Shown here in pieces: positions 40,767 to 50,327 of a stretch of 64,000 nucleotides of DNA (the first letter of the stretch is position 1; each line of letters begins with the position of its first letter). The notes under the pieces were generated by a model. It was not told the origin of the DNA and ran no database searches. It saw nothing but the letters and a program-made list of their open reading frames with translations. A program made the position numbers and the translations under genes. Source of the DNA: Bolinopsis microptera (taxonomy: Eukaryota; Ctenophora; Tentaculata; Lobata; Bolinopsidae); assembly GCF_026151205.1 (NCBI RefSeq), contig NC_087083.1, forward strand, positions 12,708,944 to 12,772,943, read 5' to 3'.

Positions 40767-43451
40767 AGAGATGGTGTCCCGGTTATCAACGAGATGGGGC
40801 CTCTCTTTAGCCACATCTACAAAACCGCGGACTGGCACCCAACAGTCCACATCTCATTTCACTCCAACGTAAAGAAGTGTTTGTGGCCCACATCAGAAAA
40901 GTCCACTATCAAGGGCTGCATGTTCCAGACTGCATGTTCCAGACTGCATGTTCCAGACTGCATGTTCCAGACTGCATGTTCCAGACTGCATGTTCCAGAC
41001 TGCATGTTCCAGACTGCATGTTCCAGACTGCATGTTCCAGACTGCATGTTCCAGACTGCATGTTCCAGACTGCATGTTCCAGACTGCATGTTCCAGACTG
41101 CATGTTCCAGACTGCATGTTCCAGACTGCATGTTCCAGACTGCATGTTCCAGACTGCATGTTCCAGACTGCATGTTCCAGACTGCATGTTCCAGACTGCA
41201 TGTTCCAGACTGCATGTTCCAGACTGCATGTTCCAGACTGCATGTTCCAGACTGCATGTTCCAGACTGCATGTTCCAGACTGCATGTTCCAGACTGCATG
41301 TTCCAGACTGCATGTTCCAGACTGCATGTTCCAGACTGCATGTTCCAGACTGCATGTTCCAGACTGCATGTTCCAGACTGCATGTTCCAGACTGCATGTT
41401 CCAGACTGTCGTAGTTAGTGGTCCCCAGAGTTGAAGCAGACCCTGTGGCCTGATCATTGCATTCAGGGGTCTTTTGCAGCTGAGCTACATAAGGATTTGA
41501 AGATATTTCCTAATGAAGTTAGGGTCAATAAAGGTACGTTATAGTTTCATCTAACCATGATCTTACGTAATCTCTTAAACTTGTTGAGGATTGCAAGTTG
41601 AAACGTCTTATTTGACTTAAGTAACTGAATCATGTTGCTACATATATTATCACATTATATATAACATAATATAATAATAGTGTTTTATTCATAACCTCTC
41701 CTCATCTATTTCTCCCTTTTTCACTCTGCAAAGTCTAACCGCCGTGTTTCTCTCCAGGAATAAAATGCTGTGTAGACAGTTACAGTGGGCCCATACTGCA
41801 GGAGGCGCATTTTTCTCTCAACATCTGTGTTTTGGTGACCCTCAGGTCCTTTGATTACATACATTTTGTCCTAGAAAATCTGATTTTATCGGAGTCTTAT
41901 ACTTTTTTTAGAAAATTTAATGTTGTTTATTCATTGTGTAAATTTGTATGTAATTGATCGATTTGAAAGATTTCAATAAAAAAAAGTTACAGTGGCTTCT
42001 GGGTGACACACCCCACACCCCACTCTACAACATGCTCCTGGAGAAGGGTGTGGGATAACGGTGACACACCCCACACCCCACTCTACAACATGCTCCTGGA
42101 GAAGGGGGTCACTGACGTGGTGGTCTGTGATAACGGTGACACACCCCACACCCCACTCTACAACATGCTCCTGGAGAAGGGGGTCACTGACGTGGTGGTC
42201 TGTGATAACGGTGACACACCCCACACCCCACTCTACAACATGCTCCTGGAGAAGGGGGTCACTGACGTGGTGGTCTGTGATAACGGTGACACACCCCACA
42301 CCCCACTCTACAACATGCTCCTGGAGAAGGGGGTCACTGACGTGGTGGTCTGTGATAACGGTGACACACCCCACACCCCACTCTACAACATGCTCCTGGA
42401 GAAGGGGGTCACTGACGTGGTGGTCTGTGATAACGGTGACACACCCCACACCCCACTCTACAACATGCTCCTGGAGAAGGGGGTCACTGACGTGGTGGTC
42501 TGTGATAACGGTGACACACCCCACACCCCACTCTACAACATGCTCCTGGAGAAGGGGGTCACTGACGTGGTGGTCTGTGATAACGGTGACACACCCCACA
42601 CCCCACTCTACAACATGCTCCTGGAGAAGGGGGTCACTACCCCACACCCCACTCTACAACATGCTCCTGGAGAAGAGGGTCACTACCCCACACCCCTCTC
42701 TACAACATGCTCCTGGAGAAGGGGGTCACTGACGTGGTGGTCTGGGATAACGGTGACACACCCCACACCCCTCTCTACAACATGCTCCTGGAGAAGGGGG
42801 TCACTGACGTGGTGGTCTGTGATAACGGTGATACATCCCACACCCCACTCTACAACATGCTCCTGGAGAAGGGGGTCACTGACGTGGTGGTCTGGGATAA
42901 CGGTGACACACCCCACACCCCACTCTACAACATGCTCCTGGAGAAGGGGGTCACTGACGTGGTGGTCTGTGGTATTGCTACTGACTTCTGTGTCGGGTTC
43001 ACGGCGCTAGGTGCTGCTAGACACGGCTTCAGGACTGTGGTTGTTAACGAGGCTATCAGGGGTAAGTTGTTGGGGATGTTTTTAGATCATTTTATGTCGT
43101 AGCGACTTATGCATATATGTGCCTGCTTAAATTTCTGCAAGTCAGTTGCGCTTGAACTTCTTAACTTTGATAAATTGTTCATCTTAGCCATTGAGACAGA
43201 GCTTAATCACGTGATAATATCACATGTTAACAGTGTTAACACCCCCCTCCCCCTCAGGTGTTATGTTCGACACATCAGCTGGAATGATGGCCCGCTGCAG
43301 ACGAGCTGGAGTGGAATTTGTTTCCTCCAAGAGCATTCCTGACATAGTGAAAGAGAAGGATGTCTACGACACTGTTGGCCGGATCTTCAGAGTGAAGAAA
43401 CGTTTTACTATTATTGATGTCGCCAACCAGCAGTACACCCCTCCCGTTTAA
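40767..43451 (+). CDS. Nicotinamidase (isochorismatase-like hydrolase), internal and 3' exons
   Basis: Nicotinamidases hydrolyse nicotinamide to nicotinate and ammonia in NAD salvage. Visible exons are: about 40767-40869 (KTADWHPTVHISFHSN; the Asp and two His form the metal site), 41429-41533 (KQTLWPDHCIQGSFAAELHK, RVNK with the catalytic Lys), 41758-41799 (GIKCCVDSYSG), about 41985-43061 (array of exon copies, then VVVCGIATDFCVGFTALGA with the nucleophile Cys and FRTVVVNEAIRG) and 43258-43451 (GVMFDTSAGMMARCRRAGVE ... ANQQYTPPV, stop 43449-43451). Donors GTACGT and GTAAGT and acceptors CTCCAG and CCTCAG are consensus. The C-terminus extends beyond the usual length. The N-terminal Asp exon is not seen. 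As assembled the repeat array breaks the frame, so the locus is either a damaged allele, spliced around the array, or misassembled. Confidence 0.8.
40917..41408. repeat. 14-bp minisatellite, about 35 near-perfect copies, inside the nicotinamidase gene
   Basis: The unit TGCATGTTCCAGAC is repeated about 35 times with no visible variant. It probably lies in the intron between the DWHP exon (possible donor GTAAAG at 40870) and the LWPDHC exon (acceptor CCCCAG before 41429). No frame of the unit has a stop, so long ORFs cross it on both strands; they are artefacts. The unit itself contains a TTCCAG acceptor-like word. Confidence 0.95.
41985..42965 (+). repeat. 75-bp exon-derived tandem array (14 copies) in the nicotinamidase gene
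   Basis: Each unit is a 25-codon piece of the catalytic exon (DNGDTPHTPLYNMLLEKG followed by VTDVVVC). The landmark CTCTACAAC occurs at 42023, 42081, then every 75 bp to 42606, then 42653, 42698, 42773, 42848 and 42923. Spacings are therefore 58, seven of 75, 47, 45 and three of 75. The left edge reads SYSGFW (41985-42002) with a 7-nt loss. The 7- and 17-nt losses together keep frame for the eight middle copies. The 28-nt loss at 42606-42653 then puts the terminal GIATDFC exon out of frame. Confidence 0.9.
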
Positions 43452-43823
43452 CTTTGGATAATGCAATGGCGGTTTTGCCAAATGAGCCTAACCATGTTGG
43501 CCCCTTTCCGCCCCTTGGCAAGATTTTATGGGGGACAGTCGCCCCCTGCCGCCACCCCCCCCCCCCCCCCCCCCCCCAAACCCTGAAGCAAGCCCATGTT
43601 TATGGTACTGAAAACATTCAGCAATACAACTTATATAGTAAATTTGAAAACTCACTGTCGTTACACGTGTACTAAGTATGTCGGATAAACGTGGGAGGTA
43701 AGCTGAGTTTGGTTGATTGAGATAAAAACTCTAAATGTAATGTCAATACAGCGAGATATTCGAGCTGTTACATGCTTTAACCAGAATAAATTCTCCGTTT
43801 CTGTTACTGTTTACATGGTGGAA

Positions 43824-43845
43824 ATGTACAGTGTACACTGTACAT
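43824..43845. repeat. Perfect 22-bp palindrome
   Basis: The sequence is ATGTACAGTGT joined to its exact reverse complement ACACTGTACAT, with no spacer. It is flanked on both sides by the direct word ACATGGTGGAAA, so the palindrome may have arisen by a copy-choice event between the two words. Confidence 0.8.
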
Positions 43846-44109
43846 GGTGGAAACATATTAAAAGGTTAATTCGCAATAAACTTATGACAATAAACGTATG
43901 TATTATAAACTTACGACTGTACCAAGTACCAAGTACCAAGTTCAACCTGTCATTATACCGACGACGGGTTAAGAATACAGATAGCAGTTAATTACGTACG
44001 TAAAAACACGTGCTTAGCTTTCGCGCGACGCTATAGATCCTGAGATATTAGACGGTGCGCGTTCCATACAATTTCCACAATTATTTTCAGTAGACGAATC
44101 CATAAATTT

Positions 44110-44700
44110 GGAACATGGGGACATCGAAGTATTGGTTGTAAGTGCTTGGAAGGCTCAGTTCGGTTTTCTAAGATGGATATAGCCGTAAACTAGGCCTAGG
44201 AGCCATCAAAAGTCGTATAAAATTACCCATGGAATGACCAGAAATGAACGAAAATGAACATTCTCCTCAAAGTGCTCAGAATGGTTTAAAATTAGTCGGA
44301 AAGAGTAAATATTGGTCCTAGGACCACTCAAACCAAGTTTGAGAATCACTGCATGTCTAAAACCGATGTGAGGGTGGTTCCAATTTTGATTTTCGGAACC
44401 ATTTTGGGAACATGGGGACATCAAAGTATTGGCTGTATTTGAGTGATGGGAAGCCTCAATTCGGTTTTCTAAGATGGATATATAGTTCGAAGCTAGGCCT
44501 AGGAGCCATCAAAAGCCAAACAAAATTATCCAGGTTCATGGAATGAACGGAAATGAACGAAAATGAATATTCTCCTCAAAGTGCTCAGAATGGTTCAAAA
44601 TTGGTCGGAAGTAGTTCATATTGGTCCTAGGACCACTCAAACCAAGTTTGGGAATCACTGTATGTCTAGAACTGATGTAAGGTTGTTTGATTTTTCCAAT
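44110..44700. repeat. Diverged tandem duplication, period about 297 bp
   Basis: AACATGGGGACATC starts at 44112 and again at 44409. The shared order is TTCGGTTTTCTAAGATGG, CTAGGCCTAGGAGCCATCAA, CTCCTCAAAGTGCTCAGAAT and GGTCCTAGGACCACTCAAAC. The second copy has a roughly 13-bp insertion. There is no coding signal. Confidence 0.85.
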
Positions 44701-45811
44701 TCTGCCCTAATAATCCTGCCGAGTATCCAGATTTTTAGAATTTCTTGGTGTGAGGTTACTGTATACAGTATAAACTCTTCACAATTTACAACTTATTGTT
44801 GGTGGGCTTTCGTTGTATGTATATTGTGTAGTCACGAAATGTCTGTAGGATGATACTGCTAGAGAGCACAGTTGACAGGTTGCCGACAATTGAAAGCAGT
44901 GGAATTCACAGTTTTTGTTCTTTACGATAGATTCAGTAAACATATAATAGTGAAGTAGGGTAGGTCTTGGCCAATAAAGCCACAAAAGGACGCAGGTTTT
45001 TGGTACAATCATGTTTTACGAGACTATGTTTAGTTTGGGATGTAATTGTGAGTCAGAAATGGATTTGAGGGCATATTGCATCCGACCCGAGGGCTTGGCT
45101 TCATTGTATCCCAATAATGACATAGAGCACCCAGATGTTTGTAGCTGTAGCTCGTCTCGCCACGTGGTTATATCAGACGATCTAGTCTATGAACATCCCA
45201 TTTTATTATCGGCTTAAATACCGTCATTTGAATAACTTCCGCCAGCACGTGATGTGCCTACTAGTAGCAGTGTAGCACACTCGGACGTACCTCTTATTGC
45301 TGACTTTCTCTACTAAAAATAGCAGAAATGGTTTCATTACAAGTGATAATTACCTAATTGCTAGGTAACAGAAGTTTGGTGAAATAACAAACATAACATC
45401 TTCTGTTCAGAAGGATGATTAAAATATTAAACGTCCTCAAATTCATCAGCAACAACAGTGAAATCATTGAATTAATCACGAATGAAAGTCAAGTCCACCT
45501 CACGAGAGTCGTTGCTAGATTTGCCACTACGTGTTTTAACAAGCGCAAGAAATTCGTCGACTCTCTGGCCAGTACATGAACACTGAAAATCACTGTACCA
45601 GCGCTTTTGTTTCTTTTCGCGCAACAACGAGTGCAAAGTGGCCTGGCTCAAGCATTACAGCATTACCAAGGCGACTGTAAACAAAATATTTTTTGTCAAA
45701 ATCTTTATTTTTCACTTTAGTTTAAGTTATATAATTAATATAATAAATTCAAATCTTATGATATTGTTATTATCTTAACAGTTACTATTGTAGCTTAAGA
45801 TTTTAAATTTG

Positions 45812-45892
45812 TATTCCTTGTATTCCTTGTATTCCTTGTATTCCTTGTATTCCTTGTATTCCTTGTATTCCTTGTATTCCTTGTATTCCTTG
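45812..45892. repeat. 9-bp minisatellite, nine copies
   Basis: TATTCCTTG is repeated nine times without variation. Confidence 0.95.
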
Positions 45893-46046
45893 AATGTGTT
45901 AATATAAACTTTGCATGACCTTATGTCTGATCATAGGTCCACGCGAGTGATCATATTGAAGGGGGTGGGATCCCTCAGAAAGGGCCCAGAGAAACCCTAA
46001 AGCAAAGGGACCACAATCATAATTTTTTTGCTGTTGCTGACATTTA

Positions 46047-46098
46047 ATATCTGATCACTCTTGTGATCAGATATTTGTATTACGGAGCCGTAATACAA
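46047..46098. repeat. Two adjacent perfect hairpins
   Basis: ATATCTGATCAC / GTGATCAGATAT form 12-bp arms around TCTT (46047-46074). TTGTATTACGG / CCGTAATACAA form 11-bp arms around AG (46075-46098). They overlap the 3' end of the - strand protease-like ORF, whose stop lies in the first hairpin. They may be a terminator-like or transposon-end structure. Confidence 0.75.
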
Positions 46099-46477
46099 GC
46101 TGACTTGTTGTCACATCCAAAACACGGACAGACGACAGAGTTTCAAGAGATTTCATCGAGTTAAACAGCTCGACAACGTGGGGTTCATCGACAAAGGTTG
46201 GTGCATATGAAACACAGAACCAATGTGTATTGTAAGGGTTGAAAATCTGTATAAACTTCTGATCGGCGCTCATAAGACTTTTTCCAGGATTGTACGAACT
46301 AGTCAGACAGGTGTCTTGGTAGAGGAAGTTTGATCTCTTGTGCTGTCGACACATTATAGAATAGGAGTTTATGATAATATCGTCGTACCAACGATTGGTT
46401 GATTGACAGATTTTTAACTGCTTGGTGTACATATCGAGCCTTCCAGTTTCCGAGAATTCCAACCACAGGTGTTAGAC
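46067..46477 (-). pseudogene. C48 (Ulp1-like) protease fragment with a degenerate active site
   Basis: The - strand frame reads STNRWYDDIIINSYSIMCRQ (the W/L-x-D-x-I-I-N-x-Y entry motif), then KFIQIFNPYNTHWFCVSYAP (His motif) and VVELFNSMKSLETL. The usual acidic residue of the triad (Y/F-D-S) is Asn here. No Cys motif follows before the stop. The protein differs from the protease of the array and is more like the C48 domains of transposon polyproteins. It is truncated at both ends. Confidence 0.55.
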
Positions 46478-46488
46478 CTCGTTATTGG

Positions 46489-46923
46489 TCAAGGTTTGAA
46501 GGAGGAACATCGAGGAAGATGTTCTTCAAAGGGACGGATTGAAGGGGTTCTTAGTTTTAGATAGGCAACTGAAGAAGGGTTCGGATTTGGGGATCGAGAC
46601 ATCGTCGTTGGACCTGGTGAACGGGTTTGCTGAGCTGAGGGAGCTGTGTTACTGAGGGAGTAGGAATTGCGGATGCCAGGATCTTCAAAGGGGTCATTTG
46701 TGGAACTGGTGGTGAAACGTCTTTGTGGAACTGGTGGTGAAACTTCTTTGTGGAACTGGTAGTGGAACTTCTTTGTGGAACTGGTGGTGGAACGTCTTTG
46801 TGGAACTGGTGGTGGAACGTCTTTGTGGAACTGGTAGTGGAACGTCTTTGTGGAACTGGTGGTGGAACTTCTTTGTGGAACTGGTAGAGGCACTGGAACG
46901 GAATATAGCGGTAGGTTCATCAA
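46489..46923 (-). CDS. Hypothetical proline/serine/threonine-rich ORF over a minisatellite
   Basis: This 144-residue ORF has a 25-residue period in its first half (VPQRRSTTSSTKKFHYQFHK-like), produced by the underlying 25-bp repeat. It is followed by a Pro/Ser-rich part (PSAQQTRSPGPTTMSRSPNP). It ends 12 bp upstream of the protease-like frame at 46477, so both may be parts of one former - strand gene. The low-complexity composition makes real coding doubtful. Confidence 0.3.
   Translation of the reverse strand: MMNLPLYSVPVPLPVPQRSSTTSSTKTFHYQFHKDVPPPVPQRRSTTSSTKKFHYQFHKEVSPPVPQRRFTTSSTNDPFEDPGIRNSYSLSNTAPSAQQTRSPGPTTMSRSPNPNPSSVAYLKLRTPSIRPFEEHLPRCSSFKP
46697..46890. repeat. 25-bp minisatellite, eight copies
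   Basis: The word GTGGAACTGG occurs at 46700 and then at exact 25-bp steps to 46875, with GGTGGTGGAACGTCTTT-type variation between. All three frames are open on the - strand. Confidence 0.9.
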
Positions 46924-47145
46924 TGAGGTGGAGGGATTTGATGTTGAACTTATTGTGGTATTGTGGTATCATAGACAACTGACTTATCTATTTATACTCT
47001 TCTTGTCAGCTAACAAGCTTGCTAAGTTATTCTTCTTGTTTCTTACGCCTCTACATCCGATCACACCAATTGGGATCCGATAACCTTGCTAAGCTTGGAT
47101 AACCTTATTCAGATCACATTTCCATTTGTATCCACATATCTGTTC

Positions 47146-47290
47146 CACTAAGTGATGTGATACAAAGGAAGCTAATCTGATATACGGTGTACATATACAT
47201 TGTCTGACTGTTTATCACATCACTAAGTGATGTGATACAAAGGAAGCTAATCTGATATACGGTGTACATATACATTGTCTGACTGTTTAT
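47146..47290. repeat. 75-bp tandem duplication
   Basis: CACTAAGTGATGTGATACAA starts at 47146 and 47221. The copies are identical through TACATTGTCTGACTGTTTAT. A - strand ORF through it is a by-product. Confidence 0.9.
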
Positions 47291-47572
47291 GGAATCACTG
47301 CATGTCCAGAACCTCATTATTTTCGATTCCGACACGATATTCCGTGTTACAAATTTTCTACACAAGACGAATCATCCATACTGATTATGATCGTAAATAG
47401 CTGGTTACTACAGATGGTATGGAGTCAGGCATACATTCCAACTAAATTCCACGAGGGATTATATACATTATACATTCCAACTATACTTATATACGAAGAC
47501 GGACTCTTAAACGGTTTATGCAGATTTTTGTACTCCCATGATTTAGAGAATTAGGGAGAAATCTGTGATGAT

Positions 47573-47880
47573 ACTTGATGGCTATCTACAAAGCATTGAT
47601 AAGACCACATTTAGAGTATTGTGTTCAATTCTGGAATCCAGTTGCGGCTTATGGAAGTTGGGGATCATGTTGGTACTCTTCAATGCAGAACTTAGATGTA
47701 GAACTAGCGCTAGTTATCGAAAATGTATAGTTTGCGTTAGCTAGTGTTAAAGCTGGTGTTAAATAGCGCTATCTAGCACTATCTAGCGCCAGCTATCGCG
47801 TTTACACTATCGCAAAAGAACCAGATTAAGATCATACTGGAACAAACTTCCTCTGCCAAGAAATCTGAGACAATTCGAAG
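47573..47880 (+). pseudogene. LINE reverse-transcriptase C-terminal scraps (CR1-like)
   Basis: At 47581 the frame reads AIYKALIRPHLEYCVQFWNP, a highly conserved block after the reverse transcriptase domain of CR1-like LINEs. At about 47813 the stretch RTRLRSYWNKLPLPRNLRQF resembles the typical C-terminal N-x-W-N-x-L-P segment. The sequence between (47700-47810) is a low-complexity TAGCGCTA-type stretch. The 17-bp minisatellite begins immediately after. Confidence 0.6.
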
Positions 47881-48680
47881 TCCTCTAGAGTTCCCAGTCC
47901 TCTAGAGTTCTCAGTCCTCTAGAGTTCTCAGTCCTCTAGAGTTCTCAGTCCTCTAGAGTTCTCAGTCCTCTAGTGTTCTCAGTCCTCTAGTCTCTAGAGT
48001 TCTCAGTCCTCTAGAGTTCTCAGTCCTCTAGAGTTCTCAGTCCTCTAGTCTCTAGAGTTCTCAGTCCTCTAGAGTTCTCAGTCCTCTAGAGTTCTCAGTC
48101 CTCTAGAGTTCTCAGTCCTCTAGAGTTCTCAGTCCTCTAGAGTTCTTAGTCCTCTAGAGTTCTCAGTCCTCTAGAGTTCTCAGTCCTCTAGAGTTCTTAG
48201 TCCTCTAGAGTTCTCAGTCCTCTAGAGTTCTCAGTCCTCTAGAGTTCTCAGTCCTCTAGAGTTCTCAGTCCTCTAGAGTTCTCAGTCCTCTAGAGTTCTC
48301 AGTCCTCTAGAGTTCTCAGTCCTCTAGAGTTCTCAGTTCTCTAGAGTTCTCAGTCCTCTAGAGTTCTCAGTCCTCTAGAGTTCTCAGTCCTCTAGAGTTC
48401 TCAGTCCTCTAGAGTTCTCAGTCCTCTAGAGTTCTCAGTCCTCTAGAGTTCTCAGTCCTCTAGAGTTCTCAGTCCTCTAGAGTTCTCAGTCCTCTAGAGT
48501 TCTTAGTCCTCTAGAGTTCTTAGTCCTCTAGAGTTCTCAGTCCTCTAGAGTTCTTAGTCCTCTAGAGTTCTTAGTCCTCTAGTCTCTAGAGTTCTCAGTC
48601 CTCTAGAGTTCCCAGCCCTCTAGAGTTCTCAGTCCTCTAGAGTTCTCAGTCCTTTAGACTAGATAGAGTTCTCAGTCCTC
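47876..48680. repeat. 17-bp minisatellite, about 47 copies
   Basis: The unit is GTTCTCAGTCCTCTAGA with scattered C-to-T changes and several copies carrying an extra TCTCTAG. The repeated CTCTAGAG word makes each unit partly self-complementary. Confidence 0.95.
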
Positions 48681-48699
48681 TACGACACACAAAAAAAGT

Positions 48700-50327
48700 A
48701 AAATTCCGATGTAAACGGAGAAATAGTTACTGAACTTGACAATTAACTTATCTGCAATTTTTATATAACTGACCGAATGTAACTTACCAAAAAATTCTTA
48801 CGGATTATATATTGAATGAATTTAAATTGTGACAGAATTTTCTACCACTACATTCATGAGCGCCGCTGGCGATTGCGGATTGATTAACTAGACAAAAACT
48901 TTTACAGCAACATAATATGACAGATCATATAATTCATTAGGCAGCCCAAGTATTTAGTGTAGCATTCCTAGAATTACGGAACTTTATTGTTAGTATTTTA
49001 ATTTGTATCATGGCTGGTTTATATTTGCATTTGAGTTTTAAGTGTATAATGTCAGAAGAACAGAAACCGAGAATACACGAATACGCTGATACACTTATTT
49101 TTACATTACAAAATGAAGTTAATAGATCGGAATAACCATTAACCGTCTTCTTTTCTAAAGCTTATTTATTATTATTTCCTTGCAATAACCACTGTGTAAT
49201 TAAATTGAATATGTAAAATCGAATTAAATACAACTTTCAATTTTGCATTGATAATGGCTGAGATTTAAACAATTTTTTAGTTTACCGTTATCTTTTCTCT
49301 TCGTTTTAATGAATTCAACTGCTATCTCAAATGACAATTGTAATCAAGTGTGCGATAACTTTTATACCTTGCCTCCGAATAGCTACACTCAAAATAGTTC
49401 GAATATATTAACCAGAACGAAATTTTACCGTTATTTCAGGATGTAGCACACACAAAACCGAACACTAATATTCAGCATTCACACACTCAAATTGATAATC
49501 GCTATTCCCATTTACACGTTATCCACCATTATCTATTTGAGTGTAACATCCTGAACGAAACACTGATGGAATAGTTAGGTAACGTTATCTATTGTCCGGA
49601 TTAAAGGAGGAAATGTGTAATCTGTGTAACTGCAGTAGGAAGTTTAAGATGCATAATGGTGCCCTGAGCAAAGGTGTTTCTAAATGTTAACGTTTCATGA
49701 AATTTAGCCGTTGAAATATACTCGATACGGCTTGAGTTTCACTAACCTTTTAACAGTTTTTAGGTTCAATGTCACTGGAGATGACTACAATCGAAATATA
49801 TTTGGCAAGAATCTAAATGTTTTCAGTGTTGAAAGTTTAGTTTCTTAAATCCTGGAGTAGTCATTCGTGTCCCTGATATTTGGGTTAATTCTAACTCTCC
49901 CATATACTCGAGTCTAATTTCCAACGGTTTTGAAGAAGAGGTTGAAAACGATATAAAGTCTGTGAGAAATTGGTATTACTGATTACTAAAGAACAGTTTT
50001 AAGGTTAATGACTGGCCCGAACAAATGCTCAAATGTGTTTAATATATTTACCCCGCTATATATAGGGCACATAACGGTGTTGGATTTGAACTAATATAAT
50101 AATAATACATTGAATTATAAACACTGCTTTTAAGTTGAAAAACTTTTACTCAGCTGTGTGAGAACAACTACAAAAGAACAAACTGAGATAAGTGCCACAA
50201 AAACTGTATCCTAAATTAACAGCCTTCCCGGCAATTATACACGATATAATAATATAGCTCAGTAACCTAGAGTCTCGAGTTCATGAGTTAAGTTTTTCCA
50301 AATCATGAGTTATAATGAATACAATAT
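48700..50327. other. AT-rich intergenic sequence
   Basis: I see no coding region, RNA gene or repeat array here. A short word, TTGGATTTGAACTAATA (50082-50098), recurs at 58775-58791, suggesting a shared degraded element end. Confidence 0.5.

Larger units (their letters stand above)
43452..46046. other. Intergenic AT-rich region
   Basis: No gene is supported. The stretch has a run of more than 20 C (about 43553-43577), a perfect palindrome (43824-43845), a tandem duplication (44110-44700), a 9-bp minisatellite (45812-45892) and a few short ORFs (for example 45011-45217, MFYETMFSLGCNCESEMDLR) without recognisable content. Confidence 0.6.

Noticed and set aside
40794-41457. Long ORFs on both strands across the 14-bp repeat (for example HVPDCMFQTACSRL period)
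   Set aside because: A 14-bp unit without stops opens all frames. Only the first 25-35 codons of the + strand ORF match nicotinamidase.
41973-42916. - strand ORFs across the 75-bp nicotinamidase array
   Set aside because: They are antisense of the exon-derived repeat; the + strand frame has clear homology to the enzyme.
47114-47365. 83-residue - strand ORF with an internal repeat
   Set aside because: It is created by the 75-bp tandem duplication.
45812-48680. Regularly spaced repeats considered as CRISPR arrays
   Set aside because: The repeats are contiguous minisatellites without unique spacers, and the genome is eukaryotic.
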